Source of the DNA: Nitrospinota bacterium
GTDB taxonomy: Bacteria; Nitrospinota; Nitrospinia; Nitrospinales; VA-1
Direction of reading: 5' to 3'
DNA length: 32,111 nt
NCBI GenBank assembly: GCA_009873635.1
Contig: WAHY01000004.1
Span: 1,844-33,954, forward strand
Made by a program: the position numbers and the translations under genes. Positions 1 through 8,431 of this stretch are shown in pieces. The notes under the pieces were generated by a model that saw only the letters and a list, made by a program, of their open reading frames with translations, had not been told where the DNA came from and did no database searches. Position 1 is the stretch's first letter. Each line of letters starts with the position of its first letter.

Positions 1-2123
1 ATATTGGCACGGAGCATCTTCTCTTAGGGCTTTTGAAGGAGAAAGAGGGTGTTGCTTGCAGGGTTCTGAATAGTTTTGGAATGTTCTTTGATGATGTCCG
101 CGAAAAAATTGTGGAAATGTTCAAAGAACCTACCGAGAGCAACCGTGAGGTAGGCAAAACGCCAACCCTGGATGAATTCAGCCGTGACCTTACTAAAATG
201 GCAATCGACGGAAAGCTGGATCCTGTGATCGGCCGGGCCAAGGAAATAGAACGGGTGATCCAGATACTCAGCCGACGTACAAAAAATAATCCTGTTTTAA
301 TTGGCGAGCCTGGAGTTGGTAAAACTGCAATCGTTGAAGGCTTGGCACAGCTAATTGCTGAACGTGAAGTTCCTGATACCCTTTTTGAGAAGAGGGTGGT
401 TTCCCTGGACCTGGGTTCCCTCATTGCGGGCACAAAATACCGTGGTCAGTTTGAAGCCCGTCTCAAAGGTATTATGAAAGAAATCATTCAGAATGACAGT
501 GTCATCCTTTTTGTAGACGAGCTGCATACTTTGGTTGGAGCTGGAGCCGCTGAAGGTTCGGTTGATGCTTCAAATATGCTCAAGCCAGCTCTTTCCCGTG
601 GTGAAATTCAATGTATTGGTGCAACCACTTTGGAAGAGTACAGAAAATATATTGAAAAAAATGGTGCTTTAGAAAGACGTTTCCAGCCCATCATCGTTAA
701 TCCTCCAACGGTTGAAGAAACGATTGAGATTATTAAAGGGCTGAAAGTTCCATATGAATTGCATCACAAGGCAAAAATCTCTGACGACGCGATTGTAACT
801 GCGGTCCAGTACTCTGAACGTTATATCAGTGATCGTTTTCTCCCGGATAAAGCCATTGACGTGATTGATGAGGCTGGTTCCAGGGTGCGCTTACGTGAAG
901 TGACTCAATCTCCTGAGATGAAAAAAATTCAGCGGGATATAGACATTGTGATTCGCGATAAAAAAGTATGCATTGAAAACCAGGAGTTTGAAAAGGCCGT
1001 TGAGTTGCGCGATAAAGAAGAAGAGTTGCGCGATAAACTGGATATGGTGAAAGCAGATTGGGATAAAGACCGTGATGATAGTGAACCAAGCATCACTGAG
1101 GATGATATTGCCGATGTTGTTTCGAGTATGACTGGAATTCCTCTCTCTCGCATTGAAGAGAAGGAAAGCGCTCGCCTCATAAATATGGAAAATGAACTGG
1201 CTGGAAAAGTAGTGGGCCAGGGTGAGGCGATTAAAGTGTTGACGAAGGCGATTCGAAGATCCCGCTCTGGATTGAAAGATATGAAAAGGCCGATTGGGAC
1301 CTTTTTGTTTCTTGGTCCAACTGGTGTTGGCAAAACAGAGCTGGCTAAGGTTCTGGCCGAATTTCTGTTCGGCAATGAAGACGCTCTCATACGACTGGAT
1401 ATGTCTGAGTATATGGAAAAATTTAATGTTTCGCGCCTGACAGGAGCACCTCCAGGATATGTTGGATATGAAGAGGGAGGTCAATTGACAGAAAAGGTAC
1501 GACGCAAACCTTATTCTGTGGTCCTCTTTGACGAGATAGAAAAGGCAAACTCTGACATCTACCATCTCTTGTTGCAGATCATGGATGATGGTCGGCTGAC
1601 CGATAGTTATGGCCGGGTGATAGATTTCAAGAACACGGTTGTGATTCTGACTTCTAACATAAGCTCCCGAATGCTTGAAAAGGGAACCAGTCTCGGGTTC
1701 CATAAGGATGATGAAGAATTGAATTACGATAAAATGCAAAAGGAATTGAAACAGGACTTGAAGAAAACTTTCAACCCTGAGTTCCTCAATCGTTTGAGTG
1801 AGACGGTAGTTTTCCGTCCTCTGGAATTGGATAATATTGTCGAGATTCTAGATGTTCAATTAAATATTCTCAATGAGCAGTTGATCCAGCAAGGGTTGAC
1901 CATTGACGTAACACCGGGTGCGAAAAGATGGCTGGCTGAAAAAGGCTATGACCCGAATTTTGGAGCCCGGCCTTTAAAACGAGCGATTCAAAAACATTTG
2001 GAAGATGTTTTGTCCGATGAAATGCTCAAAGGGCGGTTTAAAAATGGCGGACTCATTGAGGTCAGTTTGCAGGATGACAGCTTGGTATTTGTAGAAAAGT
2101 CCGGAGCTGTGAATGTTGGCTGA
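1..2123 (+). CDS. clpC: ATP-dependent Clp protease ATPase subunit ClpC (5' end cut by window edge)
   Basis: AAA+ unfoldase that feeds proteins to the ClpP peptidase in the cytoplasm. The reading frame is open from base 3, and its first residues ([16 protein letters not shown]) are the second half of the Clp N domain, so the real start lies left of the window. A TTG at 33 is internal. Two AAA+ modules are visible. D1 has Walker A GEPGVGKT (bases 303-326) and Walker [10 protein letters not shown]2 has GPTGVGKT (1314-1337) and [14 protein letters not shown]-like coiled segment ([19 protein letters not shown], around bases 985-1045) between them separates ClpC from ClpA and ClpB. A TSLGF segment in D2 fits the ClpP-docking loop. 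The C-terminal small domain ends normally with [12 protein letters not shown]. It is followed by an intrinsic terminator, so it is a transcription unit separate from bamA. No adaptor gene is visible. Confidence 0.95.
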   Translation, partial: IGTEHLLLGLLKEKEGVACRVLNSFGMFFDDVREKIVEMFKEPTESNREVGKTPTLDEFSRDLTKMAIDGKLDPVIGRAKEIERVIQILSRRTKNNPVLIGEPGVGKTAIVEGLAQLIAEREVPDTLFEKRVVSLDLGSLIAGTKYRGQFEARLKGIMKEIIQNDSVILFVDELHTLVGAGAAEGSVDASNMLKPALSRGEIQCIGATTLEEYRKYIEKNGALERRFQPIIVNPPTVEETIEIIKGLKVPYELHHKAKISDDAIVTAVQYSERYISDRFLPDKAIDVIDEAGSRVRLREVTQSPEMKKIQRDIDIVIRDKKVCIENQEFEKAVELRDKEEELRDKLDMVKADWDKDRDDSEPSITEDDIADVVSSMTGIPLSRIEEKESARLINMENELAGKVVGQGEAIKVLTKAIRRSRSGLKDMKRPIGTFLFLGPTGVGKTELAKVLAEFLFGNEDALIRLDMSEYMEKFNVSRLTGAPPGYVGYEEGGQLTEKVRRKPYSVVLFDEIEKANSDIYHLLLQIMDDGRLTDSYGRVIDFKNTVVILTSNISSRMLEKGTSLGFHKDDEELNYDKMQKELKQDLKKTFNPEFLNRLSETVVFRPLELDNIVEILDVQLNILNEQLIQQGLTIDVTPGAKRWLAEKGYDPNFGARPLKRAIQKHLEDVLSDEMLKGRFKNGGLIEVSLQDDSLVFVEKSGAVNVG

Positions 2124-2170
2124 TAAAATTTTCTTCGCTTGAGCGAAGCAATGATGATAAAAAATATTTA

Positions 2171-2220
2171 AAGTATTAAGTTTCAGTGGGTTATACTGCT
2201 GAGGCTTGATACTTTTTTTT
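2171..2220 (+). terminator. Intrinsic terminator after clpC
   Basis: A long stem-loop is formed by 2171-2186 (AAGTATTAAGTTTCAG) and 2199-2214 (CTGAGGCTTGATACTT). All 16 positions pair, three of them as G-T wobbles, around a 12-base loop. An unbroken run of eight T (2213-2220) follows. It lies 47 bases past the clpC stop and ends 63 bases before bamA. This is a good Rho-independent terminator read from sequence alone. Confidence 0.85.
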
Positions 2221-2283
2221 GTCTGGAAATACAGGTGATGAATCTCCCTGATAACTCTAAAAATTTCAGATAGTTCTGGCCGA

Positions 2284-4554
2284 ATGTTAAAAAAAGCCCA
2301 CATTTTTTTTGCGGCCTTAATTGGCATTATTCTAGTTTCCCTGGTCCCTTGTGCTTTGGCTCAAGAAGGTGAAATCGTTGAGTCTGTAAAGATTTCTGGT
2401 AACAAGCGGATTGATGAATCTACCATCCTCTATTACATTCGGACCAAGACAGGCTCCATTCTTTCCAAAAAACAGATCCGTGAGGACATTGAGCAAATAT
2501 ACAGCCTTGGGCAATTCAAGGATATTCGTGTTGAAACACGGGAGACGTTGAAAGGGCTGGAATTAGAGTTTATTGTTGAAGAGATACCTTCAATCGGAGA
2601 TGTTGATATTGTTGGTAATGACAAGATAGACGCAAACGATATCCGGGAAAAAATAGGACTCAAAAGAGGGGCGACTTTTAATGACCATATGGTTTTGGAA
2701 AGTAGCGATGAGATCCTAAAACTATATCGTGAGAAAGGTTACTTTTTTGCGCAAGTCGATATAGATACCCAGTCCGGAAAGGGAAACCTGGTAAATATTT
2801 CGATAAGGATCAAGGAGGGGGAAAAGGTAAAGATTGAAAAGATTCGTTTTTCAGGTAACAAGGCATTTCCTGATGATGACCTCCTGGATCAGATGGAAAC
2901 CCAAGAGACGTCTTGGTTTTCATTTCTGGATGATTCCGGGGTGTATCAGAAAGATATCTTAAAGCTGGATTTATTTCGGGTAGAAGGTTTTTACCATGAC
3001 AACGGTTATCTCAGGGTCAAGGTGCTGGAGCCGCGTATTGATATAAATAAAAAAGCCAGAGAGGTTCATATTACTATACCGGTTGAAGAGGGCCCTCAAT
3101 TCCGCGTAAAGAGTTTGAAGTTAAATAGTGATGATGCGGTTTCAGCGGATGAAATCCAAAAAAGCATAAAGACTAAAGTAGGTGAGGTCTACAATGTATC
3201 TGAGTTGCGTGAGGATATTTTAACAATCACTGATTTGTATTCTAAGAAAGGTTATGCTTACGCGGATGCGAACCCGGTTTCTAAGCTGAACGATGCTGAC
3301 CGTACTGTTGAGTTGTCCATCGAGGTTGATAAGGGTAAAAAGGTATATGTTGGCAATATTGAAATACTCGGAAACATCAAAACCCGGGATAATGTTATCC
3401 GCAGAGAATTTCGTTTAAAAGAAGGAGAACTATTCGATAGCTCCAAATTGAAGCGAAGCAAACAAAGGATCAACAACCTTAATTTTTTTGAAGATGTTAA
3501 AATAGATACCCATCGAGGTTTGGACCCTGACCTCATTGATATTTTAACGACAGTGACCGAAAGACCGACTGGGAATTTCACAGTTGGGGCAGGTTTTAGT
3601 TCTGTGGAAAATCTTATTTTTACGACCGCCATTACCCAGAATAACCTTTTTGGAAATGGCCAGAGTTTGAGTTTAAATGCCCAGCTTTCTTCTATCCGTG
3701 CGGATTTTAGCTTGAGCTTTACTGAACCACGTTTGTTAGATTCAGAAATATTACTGGGGATTGATGCCTTTAACAGGGACCAGGATTTTCTCAGTTTTAG
3801 TTCACAGTCAACGGGTGGTGGGTTTCGCCTGGGTAAAAATGTTTCCGAATATGATTCGGTTAATTTTAGATACCGTTTTGAAACTGTAGAACTTTCTGGT
3901 CTGGCTGCTGCCGATGAAACCGAGTTTTTTAAAAATGAAACCCGTGTGACCAGCAGGGTGGCGCCAACTTATGTCCATGATTCACGTGATAATTTTTTAA
4001 ACCCTTCCACGGGGTGGAGGCATGTGATAGGATTTGAGTTTGCCGGGCTGGGTGGTGCGAAATTTACCAAGTCTGTTTATGAAGTGACTTATTATCATCC
4101 TCTCATAGGGAAACTTGTTGGTGCGGCCCATGGTCGGATTAACTATGGGGATGGGTATGGTGGTGAAGAGCTTCCGGGCTTTGAAAGGTATTTCATGGGA
4201 GGTCCTAATTCCCTGAGAGGTTTTACAATTCAGGATGTTGGGCCAAAAGATGGTGATGGCGACCCTGTTGGAGGTGAGCAATCACTTCTTATCAACTTGG
4301 AATTGCAGTATCCCTTTACTAAGTCTTTTCGCGGGTTTTTATTTTATGATCGCGGAAATGTTTATGGTAGCGGCACTGATACCAGTACTACTGCGAAAAG
4401 TTTTGACCTTGCTGAAATGCGAAGCAGTATTGGGGCCGGCATACGCTTTTTAAGCCCTTTTGGTCCGCTGGGCTTTGCTTATGGAATTAAACTGGATAAG
4501 CAATCCGGCGAAGAAGCAGCGCAATTTCATTTCTCGGCAGGAAGCGCATTCTAA
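2284..4554 (+). CDS. bamA: Outer membrane protein assembly factor BamA (Omp85)
   Basis: Central beta-barrel of the BAM complex, which folds and inserts outer-membrane proteins. The 756-residue product starts with a signal peptide (KK, then a hydrophobic run, likely cut after ALA at 26). About five POTRA repeats follow to residue 420, each with the G-N-x-x-x-x-x-x-x-I pattern (VKISGNKRID, IDIVGNDKID, IRFSGNKAFP, IEILGNIKTR). The rest is a 16-strand Omp85 barrel. The barrel holds the conserved LRGF (RGF/RGY) loop-6 motif near residue 645 and ends in the C-terminal Phe typical of BAM substrates. ATG at 2284 is the first start after the clpC terminator and gives a clean signal peptide, though no strong Shine-Dalgarno is visible. 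It leads an envelope operon, with skp starting 29 bases downstream. Length is close to the usual 750-800. Confidence 0.96.
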   Translation: MLKKAHIFFAALIGIILVSLVPCALAQEGEIVESVKISGNKRIDESTILYYIRTKTGSILSKKQIREDIEQIYSLGQFKDIRVETRETLKGLELEFIVEEIPSIGDVDIVGNDKIDANDIREKIGLKRGATFNDHMVLESSDEILKLYREKGYFFAQVDIDTQSGKGNLVNISIRIKEGEKVKIEKIRFSGNKAFPDDDLLDQMETQETSWFSFLDDSGVYQKDILKLDLFRVEGFYHDNGYLRVKVLEPRIDINKKAREVHITIPVEEGPQFRVKSLKLNSDDAVSADEIQKSIKTKVGEVYNVSELREDILTITDLYSKKGYAYADANPVSKLNDADRTVELSIEVDKGKKVYVGNIEILGNIKTRDNVIRREFRLKEGELFDSSKLKRSKQRINNLNFFEDVKIDTHRGLDPDLIDILTTVTERPTGNFTVGAGFSSVENLIFTTAITQNNLFGNGQSLSLNAQLSSIRADFSLSFTEPRLLDSEILLGIDAFNRDQDFLSFSSQSTGGGFRLGKNVSEYDSVNFRYRFETVELSGLAAADETEFFKNETRVTSRVAPTYVHDSRDNFLNPSTGWRHVIGFEFAGLGGAKFTKSVYEVTYYHPLIGKLVGAAHGRINYGDGYGGEELPGFERYFMGGPNSLRGFTIQDVGPKDGDGDPVGGEQSLLINLELQYPFTKSFRGFLFYDRGNVYGSGTDTSTTAKSFDLAEMRSSIGAGIRFLSPFGPLGFAYGIKLDKQSGEEAAQFHFSAGSAF

Positions 4555-4583
4555 AACTTATTTTCTTTAAAAGGATCAGATTT

Positions 4584-5126
4584 ATGCGGTTAACAAATTT
4601 ATTACAGTTTAGAGGTGTTAGTCCTCTCCTCATCTTGGTTTTTCTGCTTTGCGGACCTTTTGTCGTTTCTTCGTTTGCGGCAGATAGTCGAATTGGTTTT
4701 TTGAATATTCAAAAAGCAGTTTCCAGCACTAAAGAATGGAAAACAAACTTTGAAAAATTTAAGGCGGAATTTAATAAAGAAAAGAAGAGAATCAAGATCA
4801 GGGAGCAGAAGATCAAAAAAATGTTGACGAATCTGAGTAAGCAAAGTTTTGTTCTGGATCCGGAATTAAAGAAGAAAAAAGAAGAAGAGTTTAGAAAGGA
4901 AAAAATCGAGTTTGAAAGATATGTGCAGGACCAGAACACGGAGTTTGGAAACAAGGAAAAGGAAATGACCCAGAAAATGTTGATTAAAATGATGGGAGTT
5001 ATTAAAAAAATTGGTAAAGAAAAGAAATATACAATGATTCTGGAAGAGAAAGTTGTTCTCTACCATGATAAGGGCAACGATTTGACGAGTGTTGCTACAC
5101 GGGCTTATGACCGATCAAATAAATAA
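4584..5126 (+). CDS. skp: Periplasmic chaperone Skp/OmpH family
   Basis: Holdase chaperone that carries unfolded outer-membrane proteins across the periplasm to BamA. The 180-residue product has a signal peptide (cut probably after SFA at 32) and the family opening RIGFLNIQKAV. A long, very charged Lys/Glu-rich helical region (about residues 50-150) forms the coiled-coil tentacles. It closes with a short beta/alpha return (YTMILEEKVVLYHDKGNDLT) that matches the Skp trimerisation body. An AAGGA Shine-Dalgarno sits about 8 bases before ATG 4584. The position directly after bamA is the classic arrangement and supports the call. The usual next gene, lpxD, is missing. Confidence 0.92.
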   Translation: MRLTNLLQFRGVSPLLILVFLLCGPFVVSSFAADSRIGFLNIQKAVSSTKEWKTNFEKFKAEFNKEKKRIKIREQKIKKMLTNLSKQSFVLDPELKKKKEEEFRKEKIEFERYVQDQNTEFGNKEKEMTQKMLIKMMGVIKKIGKEKKYTMILEEKVVLYHDKGNDLTSVATRAYDRSNK

Positions 5127-5229
5127 GCCGGTTAAACTTCGGCTAAATCAGTCTGCTTGATTCCGCACTTGTGTTCTCAGGTTCTTCCAGAAAAAAAACG
5201 GCTTTCAACAGAAAGTTTGGGCTCCCACT

Positions 5230-5661
5230 ATGATTGATATTAATGAAATAAAAAAGATCATCCCTCACCGATACCCTTTTTTGCTGGTGGATAAGATTAT
5301 TGAGTGTGATATGGACTCCAGAATTGTCGGTATCAAAAATGTGACAATTAATGAACCTTTTTTTCAGGGACATTTCCCAGAGTTTCCGGTCATGCCAGGT
5401 GTCCTTATTATTGAAGCCCTTGCCCAGGTTGCCTGTATTTTAGGAGTTAAAATTATGAACAGGGAAGGCCAGTCTTCCGTGTTTTTTACCGGTATTGACG
5501 GTGCAAAATTCAGGAAACCTGTTGTTCCTGGTGACCAGCTAAGGTTGGAGTTGACGAAAATCAAGCAAAGAGGAACTCTTTTCCGATTTGAAGGCAAAGC
5601 ATATGTGGGGGATGCTTTGGCCACAGAGTGTACTATTCAGGCTATGCTCGGCAAGGACTGA
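5230..5661 (+). CDS. fabZ: 3-hydroxyacyl-[acyl-carrier-protein] dehydratase FabZ
   Basis: Dehydrates (3R)-3-hydroxyacyl-ACP to trans-2-enoyl-ACP in fatty acid elongation. It draws on the same hydroxyacyl-ACP pool that LpxA uses for lipid A. The 143-residue hotdog-fold protein has the N-terminal IPHRYPFLLVDK motif and the active-site block GHFPEFPVMPGVLIIEALAQ. His48 and Glu62 are the expected catalytic pair, and the length is normal. ATG 5230 begins MIDINEIKKIIPHR, as in typical FabZ. The 103 bases between skp and fabZ hold only a weak 5-bp hairpin. It sits in the lipid A operon ahead of lpxA, an order common in proteobacteria. Confidence 0.96.
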   Translation: MIDINEIKKIIPHRYPFLLVDKIIECDMDSRIVGIKNVTINEPFFQGHFPEFPVMPGVLIIEALAQVACILGVKIMNREGQSSVFFTGIDGAKFRKPVVPGDQLRLELTKIKQRGTLFRFEGKAYVGDALATECTIQAMLGKD

Positions 5662-5731
5662 TTTGCAACGGCGCACTATTATTTTGCGTGTTTTTCAGAT
5701 CAATCATCAAGATGGTTTTACCCTTTAGAAC

Positions 5732-6502
5732 GTGACAATTCATTCCAGCGCAGTTATTCATAAAGATGCAATTCTGGCCGAGGGAGTCGAGGTGGGTCCT
5801 TTTACCACTATTGGCCCGAAAGCCAGGATTGGAGAAGGAACGATTGTAGGCCCTAATGTATTGATTGAAGGGGATACAGTTATCGGCCGGAACTGCAGGA
5901 TTTTTCATGGTGCTTCTCTGGGAGGAGAACCGCAAATAAAGAACTTTAAGGATGTTCCTGCTTCCCTGGAAATTGGTAATGAAACGGTTATTCGTGAGTA
6001 TTCTACCATTCACCGTTCGGGATTTGAAAATGGTGTGACCCGGATTGGAAATGGTTGTTTGCTCATGGCCTATTCACACGTGGGCCATGATTGTGAGATC
6101 GGAAATGAAGTGGTTATTGTAAATAGCACGGCTTTATCTGGTCATGTGATTGTGGAAGATAAAGCATTTATTTCAGGTTTGGTGGGCATCCATCAGTTTG
6201 TTCGAATTGGGCAGTATGCTATGGTTGGAGGAATGGCGCGTGTGAATCAGGATATCCTTCCCTTTTCTACTGTGGAAGGAAATCCGGCTAAAATGTTCGG
6301 TGCAAATACAATTGGTCTTAAGCGCGCAAACTTTAAGCCAGATGTCAGGGCGGAAATAAAAAAAGCTTTGAAATTGATTGCCCAGCCAGAGCTGAATACA
6401 AATCAGGCTGTTGAAAAAATCGAAGCGGATATTAAAATGATTGATGAAGTTCAATATCTTGTAAATTTTATAAAAAATTCCTCCAGAGGAGTGACTAAAT
6501 AG
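5732..6502 (+). CDS. lpxA: Acyl-ACP--UDP-N-acetylglucosamine O-acyltransferase LpxA
   Basis: First step of lipid A synthesis: moves a 3-hydroxyacyl chain from ACP to the 3-position of UDP-GlcNAc, in the cytoplasm. The 256-residue protein is a left-handed beta-helix built from hexapeptide repeats (IGPKARIGEGTIVGPNVLI and following). It carries SHVGHDC, where His119 matches the catalytic His125 of E. coli, and the GIHQFVRIG turn. A helical C-terminal domain follows. The start is GTG at 5732, which gives the family opening TIHSSAVIHKDA; no upstream ATG fits. The stop TAG shares its G with the GTG of the next gene, so translation is probably coupled to the oxidoreductase. With that neighbour, the true substrate could be a 3-amino sugar nucleotide, which the sequence cannot settle. 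Confidence 0.95.
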   Translation: MTIHSSAVIHKDAILAEGVEVGPFTTIGPKARIGEGTIVGPNVLIEGDTVIGRNCRIFHGASLGGEPQIKNFKDVPASLEIGNETVIREYSTIHRSGFENGVTRIGNGCLLMAYSHVGHDCEIGNEVVIVNSTALSGHVIVEDKAFISGLVGIHQFVRIGQYAMVGGMARVNQDILPFSTVEGNPAKMFGANTIGLKRANFKPDVRAEIKKALKLIAQPELNTNQAVEKIEADIKMIDEVQYLVNFIKNSSRGVTK

Positions 6503-7467
6503 TGGCTAAGGTGAAAGCTGGTGTAATTGGAGCAGGAAGAATGGGCGGGTATCATGTAGGTGTCTTATCCGAAATGCAGGGAGTCGACCTGGCAGGGGTT
6601 GTGGATAATGACCCTGAGCGTCGAAAGGCCATTCAGGAGACTCAACATGCTCCAACTTTTTCAGACTTTAAAGAAATTATTGGCCGGGTTGAAGTGGCCG
6701 TTGTCGCAGTGCCTACAACGCTGCATTACCCCATTGCTAAAGAACTGCTTAGTAATGGTATTCATGTTTTGTTAGAAAAGCCCTGTGCTAACAGTCTTGA
6801 TCATGCACGAGAACTCTTCCAGATAGCTCAGGACAAGAATCTTACCTTGCATATTGGTCATGTGGAACGGTTTAATGGAGCTGTTCAGGAATTACATAAA
6901 ATTGTTGAAACTCCCCTGTTTGTAGAGTGTAAGCGAACCGGTCCTTTCAATGAAAGAATCAAGGATGATGGGGTGATACTGGACATAATGATTCATGATA
7001 TTGATATCATTCTCAACCTGATCCAATCTAAAGTGACTACTTCGCATGTACTTGGGGCTTCAGTTTTTTCTGACAAGGATGATCTTGTGAGCGCTCAACT
7101 TGAGTTTGAAAATGGTTGTATTGCAAATATTGTTGCAAGTCGCGCGTCTCAAAATAAAGTCCGCACTTTGTCAGTAACACAGAAAGATTCTTTCGTGGTT
7201 TTGGATTACACCGATCAGGAAATTTATGTTCACCGTAAATCCTCATCGGAGCACCAAATGAGCAAGGGGTCGCTAAGGTATAAGCAGGAATCGCTGGTCG
7301 AAAGGATTTTTGTTCATAAAGATAATCCTCTAAAACTTGAGCTCCAGCATTTCATTGATTGCGTTAAAAATGGAAGTCCTCGAAATGTCGCAGTGAATAA
7401 CGAACTTTATTCGTTGGAAATTGCTCTTGATATATTGGACCAGTTCAATAAGAAAAGAAATAATTAG
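6502..7467 (+). CDS. Gfo/Idh/MocA family oxidoreductase of the lipid A cluster
   Basis: NAD(P)-dependent sugar dehydrogenase-like protein of 321 residues. The Rossmann domain opens with GVIGAGRMGGYH. The family signature EKP is at residues 92-94, with Lys93 the expected catalytic lysine. GHVERFN and the DIMIHDIDI block (equivalent to the catalytic Asp/His region) lie in the C-terminal alpha/beta domain. The start is GTG 6502, with AGAGGA 7-12 bases upstream inside lpxA and a one-base overlap with the lpxA stop. The same gene type lies between lpxA and lpxI/lpxB in several diderm phyla. GnnA, which oxidises UDP-GlcNAc for 3-amino lipid A, belongs to this superfamily and is also lpxA-linked. 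The partner aminotransferase GnnB is not in this window, so the substrate remains unknown. Confidence 0.88.
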   Translation: MAKVKAGVIGAGRMGGYHVGVLSEMQGVDLAGVVDNDPERRKAIQETQHAPTFSDFKEIIGRVEVAVVAVPTTLHYPIAKELLSNGIHVLLEKPCANSLDHARELFQIAQDKNLTLHIGHVERFNGAVQELHKIVETPLFVECKRTGPFNERIKDDGVILDIMIHDIDIILNLIQSKVTTSHVLGASVFSDKDDLVSAQLEFENGCIANIVASRASQNKVRTLSVTQKDSFVVLDYTDQEIYVHRKSSSEHQMSKGSLRYKQESLVERIFVHKDNPLKLELQHFIDCVKNGSPRNVAVNNELYSLEIALDILDQFNKKRNN

Positions 7468-7563
7468 TTTCTCTATCTGTTAAAGATCGCATCGTAGTCT
7501 CATTATTACCCCAGTTACGATACAGGCACTCCTTACGTTAATTCTTCTTTTTTGTCCGTTAAT

Positions 7564-8370
7564 ATGGATAGCACCCATGAAAAAATAGGCCTTGTAGCAG
7601 GATCGGGAGAGGTTCCAATATATTTTGCGCGTAAAGCCAGCCAGTTGGGGATAAAAATTATAAGTGTTGGATTTTCTGATGAGATCCAAAACGACCTGAA
7701 ACCCTACTCTGAAAACAGTTACTCTATTGGTGTAGGTCAGGCAGGAAAAATTCTTGCGACGTTTCAAAAGAATAATGTAAAGGATTTGCTGATTCTGGGT
7801 AAAGTGGATAAAGGTATTGTTTTTAAATTGCAAAAATTTGATCTTAAGGCTCTCAAGTTTTTAAAAAACATCGTGACGCATGAAGATAAGGTACTTTTGC
7901 TGGGAATGATTGGTGAGCTTGAAAAAGAAGGATTCAAAGTTTTGAGCCAAAAAGAATTTTTGTCGGAAATTTTTCCGTCAAAAGGAACCTTGACGCGAAG
8001 AGAACCTACAAAGCAGGAATTGGCGGATATTGAGTTTGGGCTTCCCATTGCCAGAAAACTGGCTGATATGGAAATCGGTCAGACGCTCATTGTAAAAAAT
8101 AAAACTGTTGTGGCTGTAGAAGCTTTGGAGGGAACTGACAGAGCTATCCAAAGAGGGTGTGAGCTTGCTCAGGGTAAATGTGTGGTGATCAAAGTTAGCA
8201 GGACTAATCAGGATTATCGTTATGATAGCCCGGGTATCGGACCACAAACTATTCGTATGTTGAGCGAAGGTTCAGTTTTGGCATTGGAAGCAGAGCGGGT
8301 AATGGTGGTGGAACAGGAAAAAGTTCTTGAATTGGCGGATGCATCGAAAATTTCTGTAACCTGTTGTTAG
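7564..8370 (+). CDS. lpxI: UDP-2,3-diacylglucosamine pyrophosphatase LpxI (DUF1009)
   Basis: Hydrolyses UDP-2,3-diacylglucosamine to lipid X and UMP, the fourth lipid A step, replacing LpxH in many non-enteric bacteria. The product (268 residues from ATG 7564) has the N-terminal KIGLVAGSGEVPIYFARKA motif. The DUF1009 C-terminal domain has TLIVKNKTVVAVEALEGTDRAI and a further KVSRTNQDYRYDSPGIG block. Length is normal. The frame stays open to a TTG at 7552, but ATG 7564 gives the usual short N-terminus. Neither start has a visible Shine-Dalgarno. It lies 96 bases after the oxidoreductase and just before lpxB, which acts on its product. Confidence 0.93.
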   Translation: MDSTHEKIGLVAGSGEVPIYFARKASQLGIKIISVGFSDEIQNDLKPYSENSYSIGVGQAGKILATFQKNNVKDLLILGKVDKGIVFKLQKFDLKALKFLKNIVTHEDKVLLLGMIGELEKEGFKVLSQKEFLSEIFPSKGTLTRREPTKQELADIEFGLPIARKLADMEIGQTLIVKNKTVVAVEALEGTDRAIQRGCELAQGKCVVIKVSRTNQDYRYDSPGIGPQTIRMLSEGSVLALEAERVMVVEQEKVLELADASKISVTCC

Positions 8371-8431
8371 TTTTAACGCAAGGTGGCAGGGACATCAAAT
8401 TGCAAAACTTCATCCCGATTTTAAAAATCTA

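Noticed and set aside
891-1739. 282-codon open frame on the minus strand inside clpC
   Set aside because: It lies antisense to a strongly conserved AAA+ region, its translation shows no motif, and the plus-strand gene explains the sequence.
2133-2148. Perfect 7-bp hairpin CTTCGCT-TG-AGCGAAG just after the clpC stop
   Set aside because: No T tract follows and the loop is only 2 bases; the stronger terminator is at 2171-2220.
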